DNA of 64,000 nt from Ovis canadensis (GCF_042477335.2 NC_091262.1:75006001-75070000), one strand, 5' to 3'; positions 32,690 to 44,165 are shown, numbered from the stretch's first letter. Program-made: numbers and translations. The notes: generated by a model not told the origin, from the sequence alone.

Positions 32690-33240
32690 CGCAACATCCC
32701 TCCGCCCAGCTATGGCCAGGCCAGCGCCCCTGGCGTCCCACGCGCACCCCATTCCCGGCGGGCACCCGGCACCTTGCAGGCCCCCTTGCTGTGCGCGTCC
32801 GGGGGCCGCTCCTCGCTTTGCCGGCGCGGCGCAGCGACCCTTGCGCGCCCTCTAGCGTCGACATCTGGGATCGCCACGGGCTGGCCCGGCAGGAGCCAAG
32901 GGCAGCATCAGGCGCTCGGGAGGATGCTGGGGGTGCCAGGGGTACCCAGGCGCACGCGTTGGCGGGAGTCCCCTATGAATCGGTCGCTGGGGATGCGATT
33001 CTGCCGCAAACTCTGGGAAGCCCCTTCCCTGTCTGGGGCCTCTCGCTCGAGTTGCCCCACATTTGATATTCCCTGGGTCCTGGGCGAGTAGGCCCCAGGC
33101 CCGGCCGGCCTCCCACTTTGGTTTAATGCCGCCGCCTGGACCCCGCGGCGATCTCAGTGCCCGTGGGGCCAGATTTCCTCCAGAGAGCGCGGCAGGCTCA
33201 GCGCGACCTGCTTCTCGGTGTCTGCCCTGCCCATGTCCGT
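32690..33240. promoter_or_regulatory. Orphan CpG island
   Basis: About 550 bp of GC-rich DNA with frequent unmutated CpG (GGCGCGGCGCAGCG, CGCACGCGTTGGCGGG, CCCCGCGGCG), in sharp contrast with CpG-poor flanks. No exon with splice sites is recognised. It could be a promoter of an unannotated transcript or a Polycomb/enhancer-type island. Open frames inside reflect GC composition. Confidence 0.6.
32845..32858 (-). promoter_or_regulatory. CTCF-like motif in the CpG island
   Basis: The minus strand reads ACGCTAGAGGGCGC, matching the AGAGGGCGC core seen in many CTCF sites. A motif match alone does not show binding. Confidence 0.35.
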
Positions 33241-34130
33241 CTCTCGGGGCTCTCCGGCCTCTGCATGCCCCTGAGTCTCTTTTTCTCTCCCTATTTCATT
33301 TATTTGAGAGCAGCACATCCTCATCCATATTGTCCCAATTTCTGTCTTGCCATCTCTCCCGTCTGCCTCTTTTTTCCCCCTACAGTTTTCTCAGTTTCTT
33401 TCCTTGCGTCCTTTCCCTTTCCCTCCATTTCTGCTGTTTCTTCTCTATCAGTCATCCAACTTTACATTTCTGACCCTTTCCCTCTTTCTGCCCACCCCCG
33501 CCCCCCCACCCGCTGCCCCCCATCCCGTGTATCTCCTGCCCCTGCCCCGGGAACTTCACAGATAAATCACCGGCCTCTAGTTTAATCATCTTTAATGCAA
33601 GCCGATTTCCTCCTCATCCCCTGCATTCCAATCAGTTGCGTTCCAAACCTTGGAAGATGAGCTGCTGGTCTTCTGGGGGTCACAGGCACGCACCTTCTGC
33701 AGCCCAGCCTGGCCTGGCTGTTTGTTTGTGGTTTGTTTTGTGTTTTTGCTACAAAAACACAGCGTATAGGAATTCTTTAGAGTCCACTATTTGCATCTGA
33801 GGAGTGGCATTTAGTGAGGATGGAAATGTGGTTGGAAGGTAGTGGGGGCAGGAGAGAGGGTAGAGAGATGACCCTCTGCAGACTCTCAACTTCCTGGGAA
33901 AAGGAAGGCTCCTGCCTGGAGATTTGATAGCCTCTGATCCAGGCACACCGCTTTTAAAGATGGGTCCGGTTTCATTCGCCGTGAAGCTTTTCAAAGGCTG
34001 TTGGGATTTGAGGAAAGGATCAAGCACCCAAATAATAAAAGGAATTCAGATCAAAACAATGGATTAGTACATTAGCCTATAAAGTGAGCAAAGATTAGTA
34101 CAACCAAACTCCAGGCTGGTGAGAGAGGAG
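33241..34130. other. Pyrimidine-rich then ordinary intergenic sequence
   Basis: The stretch 33,270-33,540 is strongly C/T-rich on the plus strand (TTTCTCTCCCTATTTC and similar), giving open frames rich in Ser, Pro, Phe and Leu that are compositional. No gene is seen. Confidence 0.45.
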
Positions 34131-34139
34131 AGAAGGTGG

Positions 34140-34600
34140 AGCGCATGTAGAGCTTTGGGGAGTATAAATGGATACAACCCTTTTGGAAAGAAATTTGGCA
34201 ATCTGTGTCAAGAACCTTTGAAATGCTCATACCTTTTGACCCTGTAATTCCACTTCTGGGAATCAAGCCCAGAGAAGTAATCAGAAATGAGGAAAGAGCT
34301 TAATGCCCAGAGATGGAAATCGAGCTGCCATTTATGAAACAAAAATGGGAAATAACTGAAACGTCCAGTAGAAGTGGACTGTTTAAGTAAGCTCTGGTCT
34401 ACCCACCGCCTTAAATTGATGCTGGCATGGAGAATCATGTTTGTAAGAGCACAAAGATGAGACGAAATCAGGATTCAAAGCTGAGCCCATGGTGTGATCA
34501 CAGTGACACTCGACAAAGTGAAAGTCACACACAGAAAACACCATCACGTGTGTTTCTGCACGGGGGAACTAGGGGTGATATTTTCCCCTCCTTATTATTC
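34140..34600 (+). repeat. Ancient L1 fragment
   Basis: 'aaagaaatttggcaatctgt', 'ctgtaattccacttctggga', 'aataactgaaacgtccagta' and 'gtaagctctggtctacccac' are the forward 3' region of old mammalian L1s. Confidence 0.65.
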
Positions 34601-35347
34601 TAGCCCTCTTTTGACGTCTCATTTTTTGGAAGTAGCATGAATTTTCCTTTAGAATCGAATAAAACAGCTGCTTTTCTTTTTCCTTTTTAAAAGTGGTTGT
34701 GAAAGTGACAAGGGCTTGGAGAAGAAAGGTTACTATGGATAAACAGAAGGAAACCAGGTCGCAGGATGAACTGGGGCTGTGAAACAGAAGTGATGAAGTG
34801 CTCAGATCCCAAGATGATGTCGGGATAAGAGACAATGCCTGGCTTCTGGAGGAGAATGGGCTTGGGTTGGAATCCTGCATCTAGTCCCTGACCTGGGCAG
34901 TGCGGGGCTACTCCTAAAGTTTCCTGCCACCTTGGCTGTTAAACGTGGGTTGGTTCCTTCACCCTGCCCTGACCTCTGGGTCCGCAGCTTACATCTTCTG
35001 TGGCCCTCACCAGCTTCCTGTGTGCTGATGCCTCCCTGAGGAAGATGCAAAGAACACCGGATTTGGAGAGAAAGCTACCTCTGGTTGGCGTTTTAATTCA
35101 AAACCCTCTTTGCGATCTGCATGTGGGCATTCCCTCAGCTGTAGCAGTAGCTCTGGGCACCATGTACCACAGACAGCAATGTAGCTGATTCCTAAAGCGT
35201 GCTGAGTGGTACGCTCTCCTGGAAATGGTCCAAACTGCTGTACAAGCAAAGCCTCTGCTTGTAACCCAGGGCTGTAAATTTCATGACATTTAGCCAGGAG
35301 AACTTAGCCAGGAGTCTCATCACAGACAGGACACTTGTTACCCTGTT
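34601..35347. other. Intergenic sequence, no gene seen
   Basis: A MIR-like piece may lie around 34,850-34,950 (ggaatcctgcatctagtccc). The remainder is unassigned. Confidence 0.4.
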
Positions 35348-35445
35348 TATCTTTCTCTCCTTTTCTTTCTTTCTCTTTCCTTTCCGTCTTTCTTTCTCTC
35401 TCATTTCTTTCTTTCTCATCTTTCTTTCTGTCCTTTATTCAAGGC
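35348..35445 (+). repeat. TTTC/TTCC-type pyrimidine microsatellite
   Basis: Imperfect TTTC, TTCC and CTTT repeats; nearly all pyrimidine on the plus strand. Confidence 0.75.
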
Positions 35446-35606
35446 TGACCCTGGATAAAACTGGGAGGTTGAGAAAGTTTATTTTAGATGATCTTTCACT
35501 TCCCTTTTCAGAATTTTTCCTCTCTTGCCAGAAATTCATTCTCTCCTCCTACCCGACAGCTCTGCCCAGTAGAACATTCTATGATGCTGGAAATGGTGTA
35601 TAATCG

Positions 35607-35772
35607 GTGCTGTCTGATATGGTAGCCACTGGCCACCTGTGACTATTGAGCACTTAAAATGTATCTAGTGCCCCTGAGCAACTGAATTTTTCATTTCACT
35701 TCATTTTAATTAATTTAAATTTAAATCAGATAGCCACATATGGCGGGTGACTGCAGTATCGGATGGCTCAGC
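35607..35772 (+). mobile_element. Non-autonomous hAT-type DNA transposon (MER class)
   Basis: Begins 'gctgtctgatatggtagcca', passes 'tattgagcacttaaaatgta' and 'taattaatttaaatttaaat', and ends with terminal-inverted sequence 'gccacatatggcgggtgact'. It shares its left part with the element at 42711. The exact family name is not asserted. Confidence 0.6.
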
Positions 35773-36133
35773 CCTATAAAAACCTGTCCTCGGTTCTGCC
35801 TCTGGCCTCCCCCAAACTCAGATCCATCCTTTACGTCCAAACATCATCAGCTTTTCAGGCCTCGGTCTAGATGTCACCTCGGGGGTGTGTCGGAGCCAGC
35901 TCGGACCGGCCCGCACCAGCTCCCAAGAGCACACATGTGCCTCTCTTCATAACTCTGCAGTGATTTCCCACTGGGAGCTTGACTCAGTTGTCATCACAGT
36001 CTTTACCCCACGGAAATGGGCAGATCAAGTCCATTTTCTCCACGGAACTGGTTGTTAAATATTTACCATCACACCTTTGTGTAACAGCCACGACTTGCAC
36101 ACCCCTGAGAGCAGGTATCTCCTGTTTAAACAA

Positions 36134-37074
36134 TTAGGTGTTTATTTATTTTCAGCTGTGCTGGGTCTTCGTTGCTGCGCGGGCTTTCTTCTCTAGTTGT
36201 GGCAAGCAGGGGCTACTCTCCCGGCGTGGTGCAAGAGCTGCTCAGTATGGTGGCTTCTCTTGTGAAACACTGGCTCTAGGCCACGTAGGCTACAGTCGTT
36301 GTGGCGCACAGGCTTAGTTGGCCTGCGGCATGTGGAGCCTTCCTGGACCAGGGGTGCAGCCTTCCTGGACCAGGGGTGGAGCCTTCCTGGACCAGGGGTG
36401 GAGCCTTCCTGGACCAGGGGTGGAGCCTTCCTGGACCAGGGGTGGAGCCTTCCTGGACCAGGGGTGGAGCCTTCCTGGACCAGGGGTGGAGCCTTCCTGG
36501 ACCAGGGGTGGAGCCTTCCTGGACCAGGGGTGGAGCCTTCCTGGACCAGGGGTGGAGCCTTCCTGGACCAGGGGTGGAGCCTTCCTGGACCAGGGGTGGA
36601 GCCTTCCTGGACCAGGGGTGGAGCCTTCCTGGACCAGGGGTGGAGCCTTCCTGGACCAGGGGTGGAGCCTTCCTGGACCAGGGGTGGAGCCTTCCTGGAC
36701 CAGGGGTGGAGCCTTCCTGGACCAGGGGTGGAGCCTTCCTGGACCAGGGGTGGAGCCTTCCTGGACCAGGGGTGGAGCCTTCCTGGACCAGGGGTGGAGC
36801 CTTCCTGGACCAGGGGTGGAGCCTTCCTGGACCAGGGGTGGAGCCTTCCTGGACCAGGGGTGGAGCCTTCCTGGACCAGGGGTGGAGCCTTCCTGGACCA
36901 GGGGTGGAGCCTTCCTGGACCAGGGGTGGAGCCTTCCTGGACCAGGGGTGGAGCCTTCCTGGACCAGGGGTGGAGCCTTCCTGGACCAGGGGTGGAGCCT
37001 TCCTGGACCAGGGGTGGAACCTGTGTCCCTTGCACTGGCAGATGGATTCTTAACCACAACCACCAGGGAAGCCG
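36134..37074 (-). mobile_element. CHR-type SINE expanded by an internal minisatellite
   Basis: The reversed SINE starts 'gtttatttattttcagctgt', passes 'gtggcttctcttgtgaaaca' and 'ggcctgcggcatgtgg', and, after the 682-bp minisatellite, resumes with 'aacctgtgtcccttgcactg' and 'aaccaccagggaagcc'. Removing the array restores an ordinary SINE of about 260 bp. Flanks GGTATCTCCTGTTT and GGTGTCTCCTTTT are a possible target duplication. Confidence 0.88.
36333..37014 (+). repeat. 22-bp minisatellite, 31 tandem copies
   Basis: The unit TGGAGCCTTCCTGGACCAGGGG repeats 31 times over exactly 682 bp with no length variants. The only difference seen is G to C in copy 2 (TGCAGCC). The unit equals one segment of the host CHR SINE. 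Because the unit is not a multiple of three and lacks stops, long open frames occur in several frames on both strands; they are not genes. Confidence 0.97.
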
Positions 37075-38850
37075 GTGTCTCCTTTTGCTCTCTGGGCACC
37101 TCCCTTGTCTCGCCCTCGTCCTGGCTCCACTGAGCTAATTTCCCACCTGCTCCTGGGGGTCAGATTGGGCCCGTCATCTGGGATTCAGTGGATTCCAGGG
37201 CTTACATCTCTCAGCGGGTTCTCATGCTGCTTGCGCATGTTTGCCTCCTCCGTTAGATTTCAGGTTCTTCAAATGAAGGTAGTTCTTGTTTGGTTTGGTG
37301 CGGAATCTCCAGGGCCTAGCACACAGTAGGTGCTTGATAAGTACTTGTTGGATAAAGCTTTTTAAAGGCTTAGTGGAAAGAACTTGGAGCTGAGAGCCTG
37401 TATCTGGGGCAGCCCTGGGTTCGAGTTCTGCCCTGGTTTTCTTCTCAGTCATGTGACACTAAGTATGCTCCGCCCCCACCCATGTTGCATGTACATAACA
37501 GTCTCTTTCCTGCCCATTTCCTGGACATCTTGTAAGGGTCAAGTAAGATATCACAATGCTTTGAAAAGTCATACACGTAAACAAATTGCTTCCAGAAGTC
37601 CAGCGACATTTTGAATTTTCTGTGGTTCTTTGTCATCTTAGGTTGGAGTGTCAGAGAGGACCAGAGGGGGTCTATCATCTCCTACAAATTTAACTGAAAT
37701 GGGACTAGCACAGCAGCCAGTGAGTGTGCAGGAGAGGGCGTGAGACTTTGCAGCTCACCAGACACCCACCTTGAAGGGGAGGTTGCAAGTTCTTTTCTTT
37801 CTCTCATCAGGGAAGTGGAGATGGCTCCAGCCTAGGAGTCTTCTTTCTGTTCACGGAGTCGCGTGGTGGTGGGGAAAGCTGAACTCCTGGGTGTGAAATT
37901 GTTCTCTTCTGACATGTAGGAAAGAGATTCTCTTCTGAGAGCCCACAAATATTTGTCAGTTATTTTTCTCTTGGAGAAATGTTTTTCTCAAATCTGCGAT
38001 GCTAAAGACCGTTGTGGGCATTTCAGCTTCTGTGGCCTGTGAAAGTTGACTGCATCCCAGGGCTGCTCCAAAGGGGTTAATTGCATCTAAGCATTGGAAA
38101 GTGATTATCTAATTAAACTTTGAAATGGAATGGTAAAAACGCTGGGTGACAGACTGTCTGTGGGAGGGTCCCCTGAGGTGCTCTCCATTTATTGCTAATC
38201 ATCTTTCTTGCCCAGGCGGAGCCAGTTTCCAGCAGAGCACATGCTCAGACCGCGCTCTCCCCAGCTCAGGAGTCACTCAGAGATTTCTCAGGCAGATTCC
38301 TCCCTCCGTGTTGCGTGCCCTGCCTGAACTCTGCAGTTGTGCCTGGCTATCTTGAAAGGCTATCATCCCTGATCTTCAGCTCCCCCTAATTCGTATTTAA
38401 AATCAGAAGGCTATGTCTATACTTAGAACCATGGAACCAAGGAGACTTGATGGGTTGGGAGTTATGCTGGATGTTTATGGCTGTTGCCCAGAAAATTGGG
38501 GTTCGAGACCCAGGACGCCTGCCACAAAGTCTGCGCACATGTCATATCCCCCTCATTGAAATCTGCCGGCATCTAGATTCTCTGAGCCAGGGCCCCTGCC
38601 AGGTGCCCTGTGGGTGCAGAGTGAGTCTGGACCACGTGCTCCGGAGCAGCCTGTGGGCGAGAGGGGAACAAGCTGGAGGAGCCGACGTGGAGATCATTCT
38701 TTGCCACTTGAAAAGCAATCTCGTTTGTTCTTCATTTGTCCTGGTGATGTGGTTCCCTACATCCCTGCCATTGTCTAGATGTAGAAAATGAGGCTCAGAC
38801 CCCTTAAACAACCTCCTTGAGTCCTTCAACACTGCACTTCCTAACCTCGA
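37075..38850. other. Intergenic sequence with L2/MIR remnants, no gene seen
   Basis: 'agcacacagtaggtgcttga' at about 37,318 is an L2/MIR-type tail, and 37,370-37,620 has MIR-like order (ccctgggttcgagttctgcc, gtcaagtaagatatcac). The stretch 38,040-38,130 (ggttaattgcatctaagcat, gattatctaattaaactttg) looks repeat-free and possibly conserved. Confidence 0.4.
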
Positions 38851-38862
38851 AACTCGTGTCTT

Positions 38863-39410
38863 CTTTTTTAAGTTATATTATTAATGTATGGTTAATTTAC
38901 AATGTTGTGTTAGTTTCTGCTGTACAGCAAAGTGATTCAGTTACAGGTATATATACAGCTTTTCATATTCTTCTCCATCATGGCTTTCCATCATTCCATC
39001 ACAGGATATTGAATCTCGTTCCCTGTGTGATACAGTAGGACCTTGTTGTTCATCCATTTTCTTTCATTTTTATTTTTAATTGGAGGATAATTGCTTTACG
39101 ATGTTATGTTGGTTTCTCTCTATATATTGAATCTAGGAAAATGGTACCGATGAACCTATTTGCGGGGCAGGAACAGAGACGCAGATGTAGAGAATGAACT
39201 TGTAGACACAGCAGGGGAAGGGAAGGGTGGGACAAATTAAGAGAGCAGCCTTGAATTATATATATTACCATGCTTATCCCTTTTATATATAATAGTTTGC
39301 AGCCACTAATCCCAAACTCCCATGCTATCCCTCCCCTCCCCCTTCCCCCTTGACAATCACAAGTCTGTCCTTTACAAGTCTGTGAGTCTGTTTCTGTGTG
39401 GTTGGTAAGG
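38863..39410 (-). mobile_element. Artiodactyl L1 3' end with target-site duplication
   Basis: 'ttaatgtatggttaatttac', 'ttctgctgtacagcaaagtg' and 'catcacaggatattgaatct', then after a nested insert 'ttatatataatagtttgcag' and 'gtctgtgagtctgtttctgt'. A perfect 12-bp direct repeat AACTCGTGTCTT at 38851-38862 and 39411-39422 marks the ends. Confidence 0.88.
39060..39262 (-). mobile_element. Nested L1 with 5' inversion (twin priming)
   Basis: The first part (tttttaattggaggataatt) is a reversed L1 3' end. From about 39,112 the sequence (gcaggaacagagacgcagat, aggaacgaac-like tail) is the upstream part of the same 3' UTR in forward orientation. This head-to-head arrangement inside another L1 is the hallmark of twin priming. 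Confidence 0.7.
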
Positions 39411-39422
39411 AACTCGTGTCTT

Positions 39423-40385
39423 TTTATCTGCTGGGCTGGATGCCACGGAGACCTTGACAAGGAAAGATTCCTGCCCTCTGGGAATAAGAAGGAAAATGTC
39501 ACAGCAGAGATGACGTTTGACTTTGACGTTCACTGATGGAGCTCGGCCAGTAAGAGAAAAGACACAGAGAAAGGCAAGTGGGCGTAGAGTTTGGGGACCA
39601 AAACGTTGGCAGAAGTGATGTGAAGCCTTGTACCTTGCTTTTATGGTTTTATTTTTGAACGATGCCTTGATGTGGTGGTAAACATTTTGGAGCCCCCGTC
39701 ATGTGCCAGACCCTGGGGTGTTAGAGATGAGCCAAGCAGATGAGGTGGTCCTTCTTATGTTCTAGTCGAACAGTGGCAGGGTTTTGAAGAAGACAGGCCA
39801 TGCTCAGATCTGAGTTTTAGAACAGTCCTTGTGGTGATGGTTCGCAGGAGGGGACGGGGTTAGAAGGTCCTTGAGGAGACTCCCGTGAAAGGGTAGAAAG
39901 TGACAACGAGGGGCTGGCTTGGGGCCTCAGCAGCAGGGATCAGGAGGAGTGGACAGACTTGACAGCAGCTTAACCTGAAATTCCAGAATGATTTCTGTGT
40001 GTGCCTTTGTCTGAATTAAGGCATTGCAGTCACTTAAATTCCTCTTTAGAATTGCCGTTGCTAAACAACACTTCAATGTTTTGCCCTCAGCAAAGGTTAC
40101 ACAATGATATCAGGAGAGTCACCCAAGGAACACCACTGCAGTTTTTTTCTTTTTTGTAAAATGACTATTGGGGACATAATTCATTATGCTGCTCAATGCC
40201 ACGTATGCAAATCTCCCTATGACAAATGCATTCCAGGGCGCTGGGCCAAGAAAAATTGGTTCTCCTGACATGCAGGCTGGATCGTACCTCTAGACAATAA
40301 GAACCCCATGGCCTGCCATCATTCCAGCCAGGATCCAGGTGTCGGGAAACCCAAAGTTAAGTTTAGGCTGCGTTTTTGTAGCATT
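39423..40385. other. Intergenic sequence with L2 remnant, no gene seen
   Basis: About 39,690-39,960 follows L2 order (catgtgccagaccctggggt, ttagagatgagccaagcaga). The stretch 40,010-40,260 is repeat-free, includes an octamer ATGCAAAT at 40205-40212 and may be a conserved non-coding element. Confidence 0.4.
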
Positions 40386-40591
40386 GTTGTTTAGTCGCCA
40401 AGTTGTGTCTGACTCTTTGTGACCCCATGGACTGTAGCCCACCAGGCTTCTCTGTCAACGAGATTTCCCAGGCAAGAATACTGGAGTGGGTTGCCATTTC
40501 CATCTCCAGGGGATCTTCCTGACCCAGGGCTTGAACCCATGTCTCCTGCATTGCAGGTGGATTCTTTGTTACTGCGCCCCCTGGGGAGACC
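40386..40591 (-). mobile_element. Bov-tA SINE with target-site duplication
   Basis: Reversed Bov-tA from 'gttgtttagtcgccaagttg' to a diverged head. TTTTTGTAGCATT (40373-40385) and TTTGGTAGCATT (40592-40603) are the direct repeats. Confidence 0.88.
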
Positions 40592-40935
40592 TTTGGTAGC
40601 ATTACCTGAACAATTATGCCTCCCTGCTTGATCTGACTGTATTCTAGTTTTATGGGAAGCTCCCTTTTTAGATATGGAGTAGAGCAAAAGCCCAGTGATT
40701 GTCAGTCCATGAAGGGCTTACAGTAGCTTCCGGCAGCATTGAGCCTGCGTATGGCTCCTGAACATCGTTTCCCAAACTCTGTTCCCTGGTGTACAGAGGT
40801 TCCGTGAGATGTTCCAGAGCAGGGGAACAGTCCCAGCTGGGGGCTTCTTTTCATCTTTAGTGCATTTTAAAGTAGATATTAGAAAAATATCTACTTAAGA
40901 GTTTTGGTAAAGCTGTTCTAACATTCAAACAAGAG
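40592..40935. other. Intergenic sequence, no gene seen
   Basis: Unique-looking with a possible ancient repeat at 40,750-40,870 (ccctggtgtacagaggttcc). No gene is supported. Confidence 0.4.
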
Positions 40936-40939
40936 TGGT

Positions 40940-41095
40940 TGCATGGTGTTGTTGAGTCCCTGGACATAAAGTGACCTGGGAAATGACTCCATCTCTTTGC
41001 GACTCAGTTTCTTCATCTGTAAAATGGCACTAATTGTAGTATCTGCCTCAGAGGCTTAGGACAGTGCCTGGCACACAGGGAGCCTTTGACTAGCG
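40940..41095 (+). repeat. MIR fragment
   Basis: 'cagtttcttcatctgtaaaa' with 'tggcactaattgtagtatct' and 'gacagtgcctggcacacagg' is the MIR core and 3' end. Confidence 0.65.
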
Positions 41096-42562
<1,467 letters not shown>

Positions 42563-42600
42563 AACAATCGCTATGTGATGTGATTGGAAAGGTCTTTGTA

Positions 42601-42606
42601 ATTAAA
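42601..42606 (+). terminator. Polyadenylation signal inherited by the RPS4X retrocopy
   Basis: ATTAAA lies 14 bases upstream of the A-run, as expected for the parental mRNA 3' end. Confidence 0.75.
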
Positions 42607-42848
42607 GATAATACCAAGTGAAAAAAAAAAAAAAAGTAATGTGCTGAGTCTTTCCTATGGTCCAGGTACCATGCTAAACATTGGCAACAGTGAGTTCTAG
42701 CTTCCATGTTCTTGATCTGTGTTATTCAATATGGTAGCCACAAGCCACATGTGGCTACTGAGCACTTGAAAGGTGGCTGGTCTGAGGTGAGATGGGGGCA
42801 CAAGTTAAATTCACACTGAACTTTAAAGACAATATGAAAAGGAAAGCA

Positions 42849-42968
42849 AAGAACTTCCCTGGAGATCCAGTGATTGGGACTCCATACTTTCACTGCTAAG
42901 GATGCAGGTTCAATCCCTGGTCCAGGAACTAAGATCCCGCAGGCCCTTGGCCAAAAAACAAACAAATG
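42849..42968 (+). mobile_element. CHR-type SINE, short, inside the hAT element
   Basis: 'aagaacttccctggagatcc', 'gcaggttcaatccctggtcc' and an A-rich tail 'ccaaaaaacaaacaaatgga'. The same junction with the hAT element recurs at 43,864. Confidence 0.8.
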
Positions 42969-42985
42969 GAAAGGGAAGCAAACTG

Positions 42986-43147
42986 TTTATTCTTTATTTC
43001 TAATACATTGTAGACAGATGTTTTACCGTCTGAGGCACCAGGGAAGCCCTATATAATGCATTATATTAATTATATATTGCATATATTATATAATGCATTG
43101 TATATAATTATATATATGTATAAAATGAATTAGAAATAAAGAATAAA
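42986..43147. repeat. 19-bp perfect inverted repeat around a SINE scrap and AT palindrome
   Basis: TTTATTCTTTATTTCTAAT (42986-43004) and its exact reverse complement (43129-43147) enclose 124 bp. The loop contains a 38-bp reversed Bov-tA head remnant (about 43010-43049) and an AT-rich stretch with the palindrome ATATAATGCATTATAT at 43051-43066. Confidence 0.85.
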
Positions 43148-43554
43148 GAGTTAAAATTAATGTCGGTTGCATATTGAAATAATTGTGTTTTGGATATGTT
43201 GGGTAAAATACAATTTATTATTAGAGTGAATTTCACCTTCTGCTTTTCCCCACTTTTGTTTCTGTGCAGCCACTGGAGACTTTAGATTACATATAGAGCT
43301 CATATTCTATTTTTGTTGGACAACAGGGGTCTAGATGGTTCACAGACATATAGTTGGTTAATTATGACACAACACATGGAGTGCTATAGTTTTCTAGATC
43401 CCCCTCTCACTGGAGCCTGACTTGGAGAATAGACTTCAAATGCAGGATGTAGGGGTCAGCAAAGGCTCTGAAGTTGAAATCAGTAGTCTGGAGTTGGGAT
43501 CCAGGGAACTGAGAGAGAACACAAATATATTGGGGTCAAATGGTGGTTTGAGGG

Positions 43555-44165
43555 TGTATCCATCAGCTTTTGCTGTGTAACAAACAATCACAAAATCACA
43601 GAGACATACAACAATGTGCAAAGCATACATTTGTATCTCACTCATATCTCTGCAGATTGGCTGGTGTGGCTGATCTAAGCTGGACTTGGATTCTCCCTGA
43701 GGATAGTGCTTAGGCCTGCTCCAAGGGCATTATGCCAGGACCCAGGACAAAGCGGCAGCAGCTCATGTAGCTATTGAGCACTTGAAATGTGGCTAGTCTG
43801 AGGTGAGATGGCAACACAAGTTAAATTCACACTGAACTTTAAAGACGATATGAAAGGGAAACCAAAGAACTTCCCTGGTGGTCTAGTGATTAGAACTCTA
43901 TGCTTTCACTGCTAAGGATGCAGGTTCAGTCCCTGGTCCGGGAACTAAAATCTGGGAAAAGTTCTCACGTGATGATATAGTACAAGAGGCAAATCCCACT
44001 TGTAAAATAATTTGTAACCCTTAGCTCAGTCACACTAATAACATCCCCTTAGCCAAAGCAAGTCATGTGGCTGGAACCAGAATCCAGCAGCAGGGAAGTA
44101 TACCCTGCCCGTGTGTACCAGGAGGCCAAGCAGAGTCCCAGTAGCCAAACCCTACATCTACTGGA
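43555..44165 (-). repeat. Ancient interspersed repeat (family C) split by a duplicated segment
   Basis: 'agcttttgctgtgtaacaaa', 'gtatctcactcatatctctg' and 'gattggctggtgtggctgat' before, and 'acaagaggcaaatcccactt' with 'agtcccagtagccaaaccct' after, belong to one old element. The 187-bp segment at 43764-43950 lies inside it. A related start occurs at 61815. Confidence 0.5.
43764..43950 (+). repeat. 187-bp dispersed duplicate of hAT plus CHR SINE junction
   Basis: It aligns without gaps to 42748-42934, including the same hAT-SINE junction at offset 103 (GAACTTCCCTGG). By eye there are fewer than 25 mismatches. A shared junction means one copy derives from the other, not two separate insertions. 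Confidence 0.85.

Larger units (their letters stand above)
42711..43328 (+). mobile_element. hAT-type DNA transposon copy disrupted by later insertions
   Basis: The left half (ttcaatatggtagccacaag, actgagcacttgaaaggtgg, ttaaattcacactgaacttt) ends near 42,848. The right half resumes at about 43,145 (ttggatatgttgggtaaaat, tttcaccttctgcttttccc) and ends 'tctatttttgttggacaaca'. A CHR SINE, a Bov-tA scrap and AT palindromic DNA occupy the middle. Confidence 0.65.

Noticed and set aside
32454..33091. Open frames of 133-134 codons in the CpG island
   Set aside because: High GC makes stops rare; Pro/Arg/Ala-rich translation without family motifs. A first exon cannot be excluded but is not supported.
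36333..37014. Possible CRISPR-like array
   Set aside because: The 22-bp units are directly contiguous with no variable spacers, and the setting is a mammalian SINE.
36193..37138. Open frames of 250-288 codons on both strands
   Set aside because: They read the 22-bp minisatellite in successive frames; the unit has no stop on either strand. Artefact, not proteins.
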